DNA from: Trichuris trichiura
Taxonomy: Eukaryota; Nematoda; Enoplea; Trichinellida; Trichuridae
Length of the DNA stretch: 64,000 nucleotides
Direction: 5' to 3'
Assembly (NCBI GenBank): GCA_037903355.1
Contig: JBAJFE010000014.1
Location: forward strand, 1,922,001-1,986,000
Shown in pieces: positions 35,662 through 48,500 of the stretch (the stretch's first letter is position 1; every line of letters begins with the position of its first letter). The notes under the pieces were generated by a model. The model was not told the origin of the DNA and ran no database searches. It saw only the letters and a program-made list of their open reading frames with translations. Both the position numbers and the translations under genes were made by a program.

Positions 35662-36371
35662 CTAAACAACCTTAATGACTTCGTCAATACTGGCCGTTTT
35701 ACAAACTGCGTTAACTACTTTTTCGACATCGTACTCTTCGTTTGGCTCAAAAGTTGAATAGTATTGCTGCAAGTCGTCCAAGCGCCCCTTGGAAAGCTCG
35801 TACTTATGCATCGTCAGTTTGTTATAAAACGTGAAAGTGAAACATAGAAACACGACTAAAATGAGAGCCAAAATGCCCGTAGTGACGTAAGTGACATTGG
35901 TGGCTTTTATGGCCGTAAACTTTATCCAGAATACAATGCCGATTTCGAGTAGAAACAGTAGCAGCCCAAAAACAGTGCTAAAACACCAAGCCAATTCGAT
36001 GTACCATTTCATGCGCACGTGCGGAGATTCACTAATTACTTCATAGTTGGGAGAGTTAAGTACGGAGTCCATGTGCGGGAGCATACAAGTCGACATCATC
36101 AAAGCCAATAGATGGACTCCGACCAATAAGGTTGTGCAAACTCCAAAAGTTATTAAAACTGGTACTGTTATGGGATGCCATGACGGATTGCTTGAATCGA
36201 GATCCAGCTCTACCAGAGCGACCAAAAGTAAGAACACCGTTCAAAAAACGTCGAGTCAGAAAGAATAAGGCGTACCATAGCGAAACCAGCAAGAAGCGCA
36301 GAAGTCTGACTGGTTGCCTTCAGTTTCGCCCTGCTCAAGTGAAGCTGGCGCAAGCTGAGAGCGTGATCCAT
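35662..36371 (-). CDS. orai-1: Orai store-operated calcium channel (CRAC pore subunit), ~218 aa
   Basis: Plasma-membrane calcium channel opened by STIM when ER stores empty. Two exons on the minus strand: 36371-36276 (start Met, [18 protein letters not shown]) and 36222-35662 (VALVELDLD ... TAG at 35664-35662). Orai landmarks: the pore glutamate in VALVELDLD (human E106), [19 protein letters not shown] (TM2), [41 protein letters not shown] (TM3), a fourth hydrophobic segment and a C-terminal acidic coiled-coil tail ([11 protein letters not shown]) that binds STIM in the family. A spliced acceptor TTGCAG (36394-36396) lies upstream in phase 2, so an extra 5' exon could lengthen the N-terminus. 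Odd: the intron between GFAM and VALVE (36275-36223, 53 bp) starts GT but ends TG. Confidence 0.9.
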
Positions 36372-36396
36372 AGGCAATGAGAAGCTCTTACGCCTG

Positions 36397-39300
36397 CAAC
36401 AGAAATATTTATTTACTTGGAAACATGCCGCCCAATTGTACTTAAAGCAATAAATATAGCGAAAGCCACTTTCGGGGGATAGAAAGGAAAAACGTACTCA
36501 AACGAAAAAGGGCGAGGCATGCTTGGCTAAAGCTTTGCAGTTTGCATTGAAAAATAGCTAAATATGCTCCTAGCTGCTAGCTGCTTATCTGTAATCACGG
36601 ATAATTTTTTTAACGTTTAACCTTTACGTAAAAAATTATTACAAGGTAAAAACTTTACTCACACCTTATTCAATACTTGAGCTTCCAAGCCAATGCGTAC
36701 GCAACATAAAAGAAACTCAAGCACAAGGGCACCGTACTTTATTAGACTGAATGGGATGGAACGTTTAAGCTGTTTGCAGTGGTTTGCCGTAGCTGTTTTT
36801 TATCAGTTTGGTCGCATTTGGTTATTACTGACAAACGTATGTCTGAAAAGGGTCTGGCTAGTTAGCAAACCATTTACGTGCGGGTTGGCCGTTGCAAAGT
36901 CTACTGCACCACAGCTTTGACGTACTGCTTAAGGAATAAAGTATCTTTCAAAAAATATACCTTTGTAAGTAAAATATGCTATTAAAAGTTTTTTTTAAAT
37001 GATGAAACGTATTGTCTCGCTCTTAGAAAATATAAGATAGATTAATTGAATATGAACACTTCTTATTATGGAGATAGAGACTTGCTTATCACCAATTTTG
37101 AATTTTGTCCTCTAAACGCGCCCAGCGTTATAACCTAGGCTTGCCGGCCGCTTTGTCCTTAAGTCTAGGTCTAAATATAAGGTTTCTGATTGGCATTAAG
37201 CAGGGACAGTAAGGGACGGGCAGCGGGCTTACCAGAAACTAACCTGCATTTTTCGGACGGTGGGGCAGTTAGGAGATAAGATCTACGCTTGTTTTTACAC
37301 ATATTCTTAGGCTGCCGACTACTAGCAATCGAGCGCGCTGATAATTAGTGCCAGTAAAAGCATTAGTACTATTTTGTTGTTCTTGAAGTTTCTCATAAAA
37401 AATGAGTACCTTTGCCATTTGCAGGCACCTGCTTTGGTAAAAAGAAGATAGCCAGCCACCTTTATGCGTGCCATGAAGGATGAACTTGTTGAGCCTGCTT
37501 TTCTTCACTGTGCTCTACCAAAACACAATTTTATTTTCGAGCAATATCCCAATACAAAACGTCCCATCTTCAGAGAGACTCATCTGTGACAATAAAAACA
37601 TTGGAATAATGGTTAATCTGCTGATGGCTTCACTTTTGGAAAATCCGTTCTTGTGTTACAGCAAGTTGTTTTGAAATCTATGCCATGGAACAGTAAGCAT
37701 GCGCAGATATGGTAAAAAAGGACGTGTATCTGCATTATTTCTTCATGAAAATTTGCACTGCCCAATTAGCGCAAATTAGTCAATCCTCAGATTTTGCGTC
37801 ACTTCACGAAACCTTTTATAATAGATTTGAGTAAGCTGAAAAATTAGGCAGATGACTGAGTCAAATACTTACGTTGGTATTAGTACGTATCCATTTAATT
37901 TACTTTAGATGCCACAGTTAGCGAAAATGCTAATTATAAGTATCCCAAGAAGATAATGGAGCATAGAAAGACTTCTAGGGAAGAGGTCCGAAAGATCAAG
38001 AAGAGAATGAGCGACTAAGTAAGGACAGTAGTCTTAAATTCATATATAGCTGAGAACGTTCGCTTAAGAAGGGAACAACCAGCGTTACAAATGTTCACAA
38101 CTTAAACTGTAGCATCTTGGACAGCGAAACAAAACTCAGATGCTTTTTTATGATTAGAATTGCTCATCTGCCATTCCATTCACTATCGTACTTATGACAG
38201 ATGAAAACATGCAAAACGGGAGTCTCACATTTTAATGGAAGACATCATTTCTTGTGCCCGCGTGGAATACATATTGTTGAGCAACGGGATAAACAACTCG
38301 CGTGTCACGTCTGTGTTGATTCTTCAGTGATTATTTACTCAGACTTCAGCAATGCGCCTTTAAGTAGTTGCATGGACGGTATGCATGGTAGTTATGGTAG
38401 CTGCAAGGCTGTCGCAGTCTGACGGACTGTTTGCGTAGCAGATAGAGTTGCACGCTGCATCATACAGTGTTTTCATGTAGGTCTGCATTTCTTGACGTTT
38501 CTGTGTTAGTTCTTTCTTTTGAACGCCAATATTGTTCTGCCAACGTCACTGAAAACATTTTAGTGCATTTTTTCATTGGTCTAACCTGCTTTTGCACTCA
38601 ATTGTAACTGGAAGCAGGTACGAGTAACGAACTTCTTCTGTAACTTTGGCTGAGGCGTAGTAGCGAAGATAACTTTTATCTGATTGGTGCTTAAGTGAGA
38701 AATTGAATGAAAGTCCATTGTGATGAGACAGAGTTACGCAGATACACTTGACGCGAACCAATCGACTGCTTACTGCCCGCTTCCTTGATTGGTAGGATTG
38801 AAAAATCCAAAAAGCAAGTTGGCGCGGGTGTACCCTTTCTCAGGCATAGTTATGATTAGTAAAGCGAATCAATCAAGAACAAAGAAGTGGCTTGTATATT
38901 CAGAAAGATGTTTGAATTTCCTTCCGAACTGTCATGAATATGAGACAGGAGATCTTCATAGCAACGAAAAACTGCACAGTCAGCTTTTACAGCGCAGGAC
39001 ACCTAATGAAAGATTAGGCACCGTTCGTAGGCCTCTATAGTGAAACAATTATCCCAGAAGAATAAGAGACACTCGCTTGAAATAAAGGTTGGAGAAATTG
39101 GAAATCAGAATAACGTCAACGAAGCAGGATGACAAGCAAAGAAATAGAACAAAGCTAATTTTGCAACAGTCCCAGTAAAGTGGAATGGATTCGTGTTACG
39201 TTCAGAAATTTTCCAACTGAAACCCTATACAGCGGTTACAAGCGTCTTGTGTCCAGTTTCCGTAAATCTATGCTTTTTTCTAGCTTTCAGAAAAGAGTAA

Positions 39301-41097
39301 AACATACGCTCCATTGAACGATGTACAAAACGAAGGACTCCGAAGAGCAAGTCTGGGAAAATCCGTAACATCAGACACAATGACAGGGCATCCCATATCT
39401 CATGCACTCAAGCAGAACCAAGTGGCCTTCTAAAAACATTTGGGAACGCTGAGAAGTGACGCAGAAGAAAGATTGTGGCGTCGAGATACCCTCCGAAAAT
39501 CAGGGATCAAATCAAGCCCAGTGAAGAGTCCGTGTATCAGAGATTATGAGGCGTGCGCTAGCGCTACCCTGTCCGGATGAGCGAATTAATATCAAGGTTA
39601 AACCAGCAAGCTGAGTACAGCTTTGGGAAAACAAAAAACGTTAGCCTGATTAACTCTATTCATAGCTCTATCTGTGTTAGTAGGAAAAGTGCTTTATTGG
39701 CAAAGCAAAACTGAGAAGCGAATTTTTCGGGATTTGTGTGGTCCCGTCATGAGCGTGAGTTACAGAACCGTGAGGAGTGAAAGTGTGTGGCCGTAGTATC
39801 AATGAGGTTTACATAAAAGAGCTTAGGATTAAACCACGAGATTTCAGTTAATTTTATATATTCATTTCTTGATACTCAAAAGCGATTACGTGACAATATC
39901 CAGTTTTTAAACCACGCCTGTCAGTATGACATTTAGTTATAAAAATTATTATGGCATATAAGTGTCACTTTTTAAATGTTTCTTCTTGAGGTGACATGCT
40001 TTGCATGAGGTTTGATCTCGTGACAGTAAGTGACATCTTGGACGAAGAAACGATTACAAGTAAAGTTAGGTATCACAGATGGTTTTGGAATAGAAAACTG
40101 CAGATCCTGATGGTTGGTTAGGATCAGTTTGCAGGAGCACTTGAGGCCGGAAAAGCTCATGATGGCATAAGTGATGCTGGGGTTTATTTTTTTGTTTAAT
40201 CATTATACACGTTTCCAAAGAATTGCTCTAATAATTGTTCTTTAAGTGTGAGTATTCGAATAACAGCTACTAGAAGGCAACTCGGCGCAACGACATTGAA
40301 TGGTTTGGGTCTATTAGCATCAAACGTAAGAAGTTAATTGATTAAAGCGATTAGAGGCATAAACTTTCTGTTGTCAGGATTTACAGGCATGCCTTAGGCT
40401 ACGTAGCTTTCCAGATGGAGCCCATGTATTCTGAGAGCACGAGTGAACATATTTCGTCCTCTCAAAGGAGAATAAAATTCCGTCCTTCAATGAATTTATT
40501 CAAGTAGTCCTATTTTGTTCTTCCAATAAAATCAGCAGCTATTATTCGATCTTCAGGTTGTGTAAACCGTACTTTTTTCAGCTGATTACATATCAAGCAG
40601 ATATCCTGAAACAACGACGCACTCAACGGTACAGATGTGGCAGTGATAAGGTACGATAGTATTAGCAGTTATTTCCCCAAACAAAACTCTGTGGCAGTTC
40701 GCTATTTCATTGTTTTATTACTGTCTCGCTGCAATGTTGCACTTTAAAGAAATGGTATTTCTTCATGGTTTGAGTCAGCTTAATCTTATCGGTGGTTCAC
40801 ATTGTTAACCGTAAAGAAGAGAAGCGCGTGGCCACATAATTCTGGACCAAATGTAACGAGGTGGAAAGCAAAAAGGAACGTAGACGCAGCGTTTACTGGG
40901 CGAAGAAACATCTTGTGCACATGTTTTCATTTGACATAACTGAATCCATTAATAAAATAAAAGTGCATGCATGTACTCGCAAACGTTGACCTAAGTGACG
41001 GCATAGGCAAAGCAAAGATTTGCATTTTACTAAGGAGTCTTTCCTTTTAAGTCGGTGACCACTTGGTTTCTAACGCAAGTTTATTTATATGAAGTTT
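36397..41097. other. Intergenic, no supported gene
   Basis: About 4.7 kb of AT-rich sequence upstream of Orai. Frames are short, mostly without ATG, and none shows a domain or splice chain. An upstream Orai exon is expected somewhere beyond 36396 if the phase-2 acceptor is used; I could not identify it. Confidence 0.4.
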
Positions 41098-41450
41098 TCT
41101 CTTTCTTTATTATAGAAATCTCGTTGCGAGGCTTTCCGCGGCACCCTTGAACCGTCTTCAGCGCACGTCATTCCACGGCGTGTTTCCACCTAAGACGGCG
41201 GCGCGATGGTTGCTCTGACGTAGCACCGACCACGTGAGAATCTATCTCGATGAGTAAAGGCTAAAGTCGACAAGTAACTACGTCGGCTGGCGATAAGGAA
41301 GAGCTCTTGAGCAGCTAATCCCGGTGCTGGCCAAGAACTGTTTTTTGTTTTTGTGCGCTGAAAGACGGTTCAAGAATGGGGCCGAAAGATTCGTAGAAAT
41401 CTTTTGGTGTCAGAAAACGGAATTCCCGTAATAAAGAAAGGAAAAAGGTG
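41098..41450. repeat. Inverted-repeat element (MITE-like), ~350 bp
   Basis: TTGAACCGTCTTCAGCGCAC at about 41147-41166 pairs with its inverted copy at about 41355-41375 (one extra A). Outside these, TTTCTTTATTA (near 41103) and its inverse (near 41432) also pair. The interior is GC-rich relative to its flanks and has no frame. Confidence 0.55.
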
Positions 41451-42517
41451 TCTTTCCCTGATAAAAATGTTTTAAACCGCGTTTAATTGCGTTCTTCTTA
41501 CATATCACAGCAAAACTGCTGCGCATGCATAACCGTTTCATCAGAAATTATGCACCATAAACAGTTTTCGTTAAGCACTACAGGACATCTGCCTAATTCA
41601 GTGGCTAGCTTATTCAACTATTAACTCATGAAGCAAGTCTAAGCAGGAGCCTAATTTATTATTCTTTATCCTTTCGAACGGTTATCATAATTAACTTATA
41701 ACGGCAAATTTACCGGATAGTGAATGATCATACCCCTTTCAAAACACAGGACGTTTTTCCCCTCTATAAATTAACCTAATAGAGAGCTACTGAGAGTTAA
41801 CGAATAAAACACAGCTGTCTCTCTTAGGAAATTCTATAATTAAGGAAGCTCCTCTCAATAACTTTCCGTAAATTTCACTAATATCATTGCTCACAACAGA
41901 CCTTTCGGGTTTCCTTCAAGCTAGTAGTTTTTCTCAATGCAAAATGTGTCAATAATAGTTCTACATTAACGCATTTGATGACAAAACAAAACAAGCAGTT
42001 ATAGCACTCATTCATAACGCTCGTCAAATTCGCACTAATAGAGAGATCTTGAGGCAAAGGAATCGGTTCCAAACGTACACAAGAAGTGACAGTATGCCCT
42101 ATATTAAGAGAAGCATGCAATCAAATTTGGCATAGATAAGCCAGTGTCAGTTGAGCGTAAAGGCGCTTTGAAACCTTTTGTATTCTAGAAAGGAGGTAGA
42201 GTGAAATTACAAACCTGTCAACTAGGTTAATCATATGACATCTTACCTTTGCTTTAAAGTAGTTAAGGTACACGAGGTCACCTATTGTTCAGGAAGGTAG
42301 AAGCCGGAATAATCAGCATCCTTCAGTTTCGTCCAGTCCTTTGTCACGTTCTGCTTCCGCGAAAAGAGTACAGACGAGCGGATCAAAGTCAAGGTCACCG
42401 GATTTCCACAGGGTTCGGTTGGGTTCCTTGGCATTCGCCTTAGCGCAGTATGACGATGTCGACTTGGAACGTCCCAAACTGTTGCATCGGATGTAGCGCA
42501 ACGATGCTGAACGCTTG

Positions 42518-45500
42518 CTATAAAGTAGAGTCATTCTCAGCTTCCCATAGCTGCTGCGATGCAGACCTGTCCATGCTATTGAAGTCGGTCCATAGAGTGA
42601 GCACCAGCTCTGAACAGATGAGCTCACTGGCCCGATAGGAGATCAATCGCAATATGAATATGCCGTCCTTATGCAAAAAGTCGTTTACGAACTTCTTCAG
42701 CGTAGTCTCGTCGGTTGTCATCCTTGAAGATTGATCGCATAGCATTCTCAAGTACTTTCGGACAAAGCTAATTCCTTGATTTGGTAACAGCAGTATCAAC
42801 ATCCAGTAAACAGTATTAAAAACAGTCAAAATTCCTACAGTGAGAAACCAAAACCAAAGAAAAAGGAAAATTTTTTCGTTGAACATGTTGATCATGAGAA
42901 CACATTGCACCGTGTGCCGGTGAACGTTTCCGAGCACACGAACTACCAGATCGCATAAAGTCACTCTGGGAAAGATGCCTGTTTGCTCCCATTCAATGTC
43001 CTTCAGCAAATCTTGCAACACGGAAAAACCGTACATGATATTCTTGGTCCCCAAAAAGTGATTGAGAACCAAGAACTGAAGCATAATGTTTACAGAGTAG
43101 AGTAGCTTAATGGTTATATACAATGCAGTTATGTAAGATCCGCAGTGGCGATGAAAACACCAGTAATTTACGCACTGAAAGCCACGCCCTTTGTCACAGC
43201 TACAAAGTTTCTGCATCTCGAATTCATCTTCCATATGTTGCGCCATTGTCAGCACCGTTCGCATTTTATACTCACTGTCCATTAAACGGGCATCACATGC
43301 CATTTGCACAAGGCCACGTAAGTTGACACCTGAAAATTGTGAAATTGTATCCGAGCCATTTTATGGCTGACGTAGCATTTACGCAATACATATTGCAATA
43401 AGAGATAACAACGCTTCAAATTTTTTGATTAAAAGCAAAGCAGTGCTCGCCCAAAACATAAATCAGAGAAATCATTATTCTACAAGATTTCCCTTGAGAA
43501 ACCAAGCTGTTTAAGACAGGAAGAATACTTTTCAAAGCGATATATAGCTATTGATTAACTTGGAAAGGTTGAATAAGCGCGCTGACAATATGAGCTATTC
43601 CCGCTTCAGATTGCTTGTGGGATTAATGTTTAAAATTTCTGAGCGATAAGGATTGAACTGACGACAGATCAGCAGGAAAATTAATTTCAAAATGGGGCAC
43701 AAAAAGTATATCTCATGAACGCGAGAATCCTAAGAGAAAAGACGCAAGTGAAATACTCAATGCTCTTTGATCAACTATTTGGAAAATCGCCAAAGGGAAG
43801 ATGAATGATTGCAAGCACAGTTGCTGGACGTTAATATTTTGCATCCATCCAGGCGATAGTAAAGTCACTAAAAAACCATCCATAAAATAGGGTGATGATA
43901 AAGTGCCGCAGCTGAAACAAAAGGTTTTACGTCCGCTCTGACGCAGTGATCATACGCAAGGAAGGAGGCGTTAGCCGACACAGAACCATAACTACCGCTA
44001 TCAACGCAAATACTTTGATTCAGTCAAGGCATTTACGGTCTATAAGCTCATCCTGTGAAATAATTTCACACGGTAACGATTCCAAATTCTATTTCCCACT
44101 TTCACATACTTAACGCCGTGACAGAAGCAAAGGCAACACCAGAAAAACGGATAAATAAATTCTGATAAAGAATATTCAAACGTGTATTCATTTACTGTAC
44201 AGAGAAGTTTAAGTTATGCATTTTCAACAGATTTCCATTGGGTCGCTGATCTAACGAACAGAACTATGAAGATTCAAACTGAACTTGTGATATCAACTAC
44301 TGAACATGACAATGAACTTAATGCACATTTCCACAAATCACACGGCAAAAATCAAAAAAATACTTCCTGAATGAACGATATTGTCGTTCTTAATGTAAGT
44401 TGCAACCAAAAAAGCATGTTTAGTAGTTGGCATGCATCCGAATGCCTTTGAAATGTGAGCGATTAACAATACTTAAGTCAGCTATTGTTCCTTCTCGTTT
44501 TATGAATGCTCACTTGATGAAGACTTCTTAAAGGCTAAGCTTCAACTATTTAACTTACCGTTAACACGCTAATGAAGCTGTCTATAGTGACAAATAGGGA
44601 AATTATTTATCCTTAAAAGTGCAGGAGAGCAATACATTTCAACGGCAAAGAAATGATAACACATAATAAAACTGTGAAATAATTTTTCTGAGAACGCCAA
44701 CTCAAGTTCCATGTCGCCGGCATTTGCGTCATAGGAGTCCCTGGTCTTGCATGTTCAAATAGCTCAATTCTTGAAAACCAATTCATTCATGAGCGGGACC
44801 TTAACCTCACGATACTAGCATGGAAAATGCCCTGATCAGGTACGGGCCAAGGGAACAATAGTTCAGTTTATTGCGAAACATAAACAATAATGCATCTTCC
44901 GGAACAAAGACGCCCGAAAATTACTTCGTACTACACTGGCCGTGAACCAAACAACATTCTGACAGCTGGCTTTTATTCTAAAGTGGTCTGTTGCTTTCTA
45001 CTATGAGCTTTCGTTCATCTGAACAGTCAACTATCAGCGAAACTGGTAAGTGAATCAATGGAAGCAAATATTACGGCGACTATGCCCTGTACTAGCAGGC
45101 GGTTGTGAGGCTATAACCTACAGCAAGTAATATATGGATGAAAAATGAAATAGTAAATAAATCCTCCTTCACTAAAACAAGTATGTGACGTTGGTTTAAT
45201 TAAAATTTCACTTATCTGTATTGTACTAATTCTCATTGCGATATTCTTGTTTTCGTGTACTGTTGTTCCTCTACGCTTAAGAACCTCCAAAGCACGTAAT
45301 CTCTTCTTTTACGCGGTTTAGTTTCGTTGCCATAGCTTGCCAGCTTGCCCTTTCAATGCTTTAAGGGAAGAAACGAAACATTTTCAATTTCAGTTATTTT
45401 GCTTAAACTGTTCCAAAGAGCGGTTAATATAAAGGAATTCATCGAAACACCGTTGAATGCTACGGTGAAGATCTGTCCTCCAGGAAGAATTATTTTCCGT

Positions 45501-48500
45501 TGTAAAGAAACTTTCTCGAGAGGAACGTATGTAAGACAGTAACGATGTGGAAAACTGCGAAAGACGGTGAAAAACCAACGTGGTTTTGAAACAGGCGTTG
45601 AAGCGAAACTAGTTGTCCGTACTAAGAAATTAGCATTGTTACTCAGTGAATCGAACCAATTGGTGGAAGTAGCTCTAACAGATAGAGGCAATGAATACGC
45701 TGATGAAGTATTTTTCTCACGAATTGTCTGATGAGCAAAAATTGGCAAGATGAGATGACTGTAAGGAATTGATTAATCATTATCAAGAGGAACTGCCAAG
45801 CTACCAGTTTCTACTTGTGCCGAAAAGCGCTACCTTTACGATAACAAAAAGCTACTGGTCATGTGAGTGGATAAATATAGACCGGTAGGGAGCTTGCCAA
45901 AACCACATGTCCATGCTAAAATGTCATCCGTTCCCATCTGGTAGTGTGCCATGGGAGTAATGTAATATAATGCACTACAGCTTTTTTGAAGCAGGAAAAA
46001 TCCCCACGTAAAATGTACACTATCATAAATTGCAATTTGAATTGAAGAAACAACAAAAAACGTGGCGGGTTAGTCAATTGACTTCGACCCGTACTTTCGA
46101 ACGATAATGCGGTCACACTGTTTACCAAAGATGCGTCAGAAATTTGACAACCTGAGCGACGGCATCCTCATTCATCCACCAAATTGTGAAGACTTGTCGC
46201 CTCCTCTGCTACCATATTTTCACAGTCTTGGAAGCTTTCAGGCACCAGGAAACGTGTGGGAATTAAAGGGCTCTCGAAAATGACTGCATAGTCTCTGGTC
46301 AATGCAATTCTTATTGGATTGAACCTATTCGCCAGCTAAAACTTTGAGGGCAATGTATTCCTTTCAATGGATTCTGCCTTGCAAAGTAAAGGTAATGCAT
46401 ACGTAAGAAGGAAGAAAGAGAGCTCCTTTTCTTGAGAAAGAAAGCTTCCTTTTTTACACTGACGACGGGACTAGAGCGTCCCGAAAGCTACGTACGTTCG
46501 TTTTGCCAATTTCCTAACAATTTGCTCATCCACTCGTTGGTAGAGCGCCTGTGCTGGTTTTTCACGGATAACAGATACGAAAAACGGGAAGAAGCGTAGA
46601 AAGATCAGAATAGAGAAATAAAGACCCATCACCCCGTTGCAAAGCATCCAGTGTTTAAGAAAGCTTGATTTAACAGAAATCTAAGATAAATAGATAAACA
46701 CTGGATTGATGACAATCACGCTTCTCTCTGTTAACTTTAAGAGAACGTTTACTGGAAAAAAGTTTGGAAACAGGTGTTGTAGCTTCCAAGACTTGTTTGC
46801 TTCTATCATCAGCGGAAACATTAAAAAAGATCAGAACGAACAAATACGGCTAGGTTTGAATCACGTTTTGAGTTTTAAGTTGCAGGAATTTTAATTTTGG
46901 ACATTGCTTCTAACTGCTTTTACCTTTTTTTCTCAAATTGTCTACTTCATCAAAGTGATTCAGTTGTTTATGATGGGACACTGCACTCCTGTTAGAAGTA
47001 AATCCGCATTCGTAAATGGAATTGAGCATTAAAAACGAACGAAGAAGCACTGTCATAAAAGCACTTCATCCGGGTTAAGCCGCAGCAAGACAATGAATTA
47101 ATTGCAGCTTTCAATTTAGCGTTCTAGCAATAATAACAAATTACTTATGAATTTTGTCCAGAGTGGTATGGAGTAACGAAAGTAGATCTGCTATTATCCT
47201 TTTGAATTTCAGATGCTGGACAAAAAGCCGCCATGCTGATCGTCTCAGATTTCTCATTGAGTAGTATGCATTGTCCTATGGAACTGCCAGGGCTTATTTA
47301 TTCCATCGGCAGTGCCCAACTACGCCCTTAGGGAACCTATACGAAGATGAGAAGGGGAGAAACAGATTTTCACAGCAACGTGCCTCTTGCTTGACGGTTC
47401 TGATTTGTCAGGGCCGAGGTATTAGTTTCTGCGCTTTCATATAAAGTGCAGCAAAAAGTGAATATAAGGGCACTGGTTTGGTAATGAAAAATTTTCAGGA
47501 CGCTGACTTAGCCGTAATTTCTATATCTTTTTTGCCCTGCGTCTGCCTGAGAATCAACGAACTAAGCAATTGTATTTTAATATCGAACTGAAAAACGCAC
47601 CGGTTATTCTATATACATACATATACAGGCGGCCCTCGTTATCCGCGGTTAATTCGTCCAATATTTTGAGCATTTTACCGCGTTAAGTTGAATTCCGCGT
47701 TATATAGGCCACCGTAAGAAAAAGGCTAAATAGCTTATATTCTAGCTTCGTACTTCGTCCTGTCCCCTTGAATTTCTTCTGGAACGTCGAGGCAGCCGCG
47801 AAATAAGCCGATGCCGTTTCCCCAGTGATCTTTAAGTTCTTGAGGTTGAAGCGCTTCACATATTTTGCTAGCCGTCCTTCGCTAGCAGTAAACCTTTTTC
47901 TCTCCTTCTCTGCAACCACGCCAGAAAAGTGCTCATATAAGCTTAGCACTTTCTCCCGAATAACTTTACCGTCAACGGGGACATTCTTCTCCGACATGTC
48001 CTCTATCCAAATGCTTAGCGATTTTTCGGCCTTCACGAGGATTTTGTTGCGAACTACAGCAACTCTTTTCCTTAACGAAGGGTCAGGATGCACGTTTCCT
48101 CGAATCTCAACTTCCTTCCGTTTTATCATACGAATGCTGGGTTTATTCTTCCTGATCCTGCGGCCTACTTCGGAAAATGACAGTCCGCTTTCCAAAAGAT
48201 CAAGGACTTCTACTTTCTCATGAAGACTAAGAGTGTTCTCATGAACACGCTGCGTTGTCTCTTAGCCCTAGAGGAACCGCATACTTGCCTTTTGTCAGCC
48301 ATCTTCCTATGCGACATCAGTTAAACGACGCTAAAGTTCAGACCCACCACGCTGCTGGGAAACTGATGTTTGCACACGGCGAATAGGCTTGACAACACGT
48401 ACGAAGCAATAATGAACAATCAGAAAAATGACAAGGCCTCATCAGCATTGTGCACGGTTAGAGAGCGTTGTAGGCAGAAAAGGTCTTTCGCGCCCGGGCA

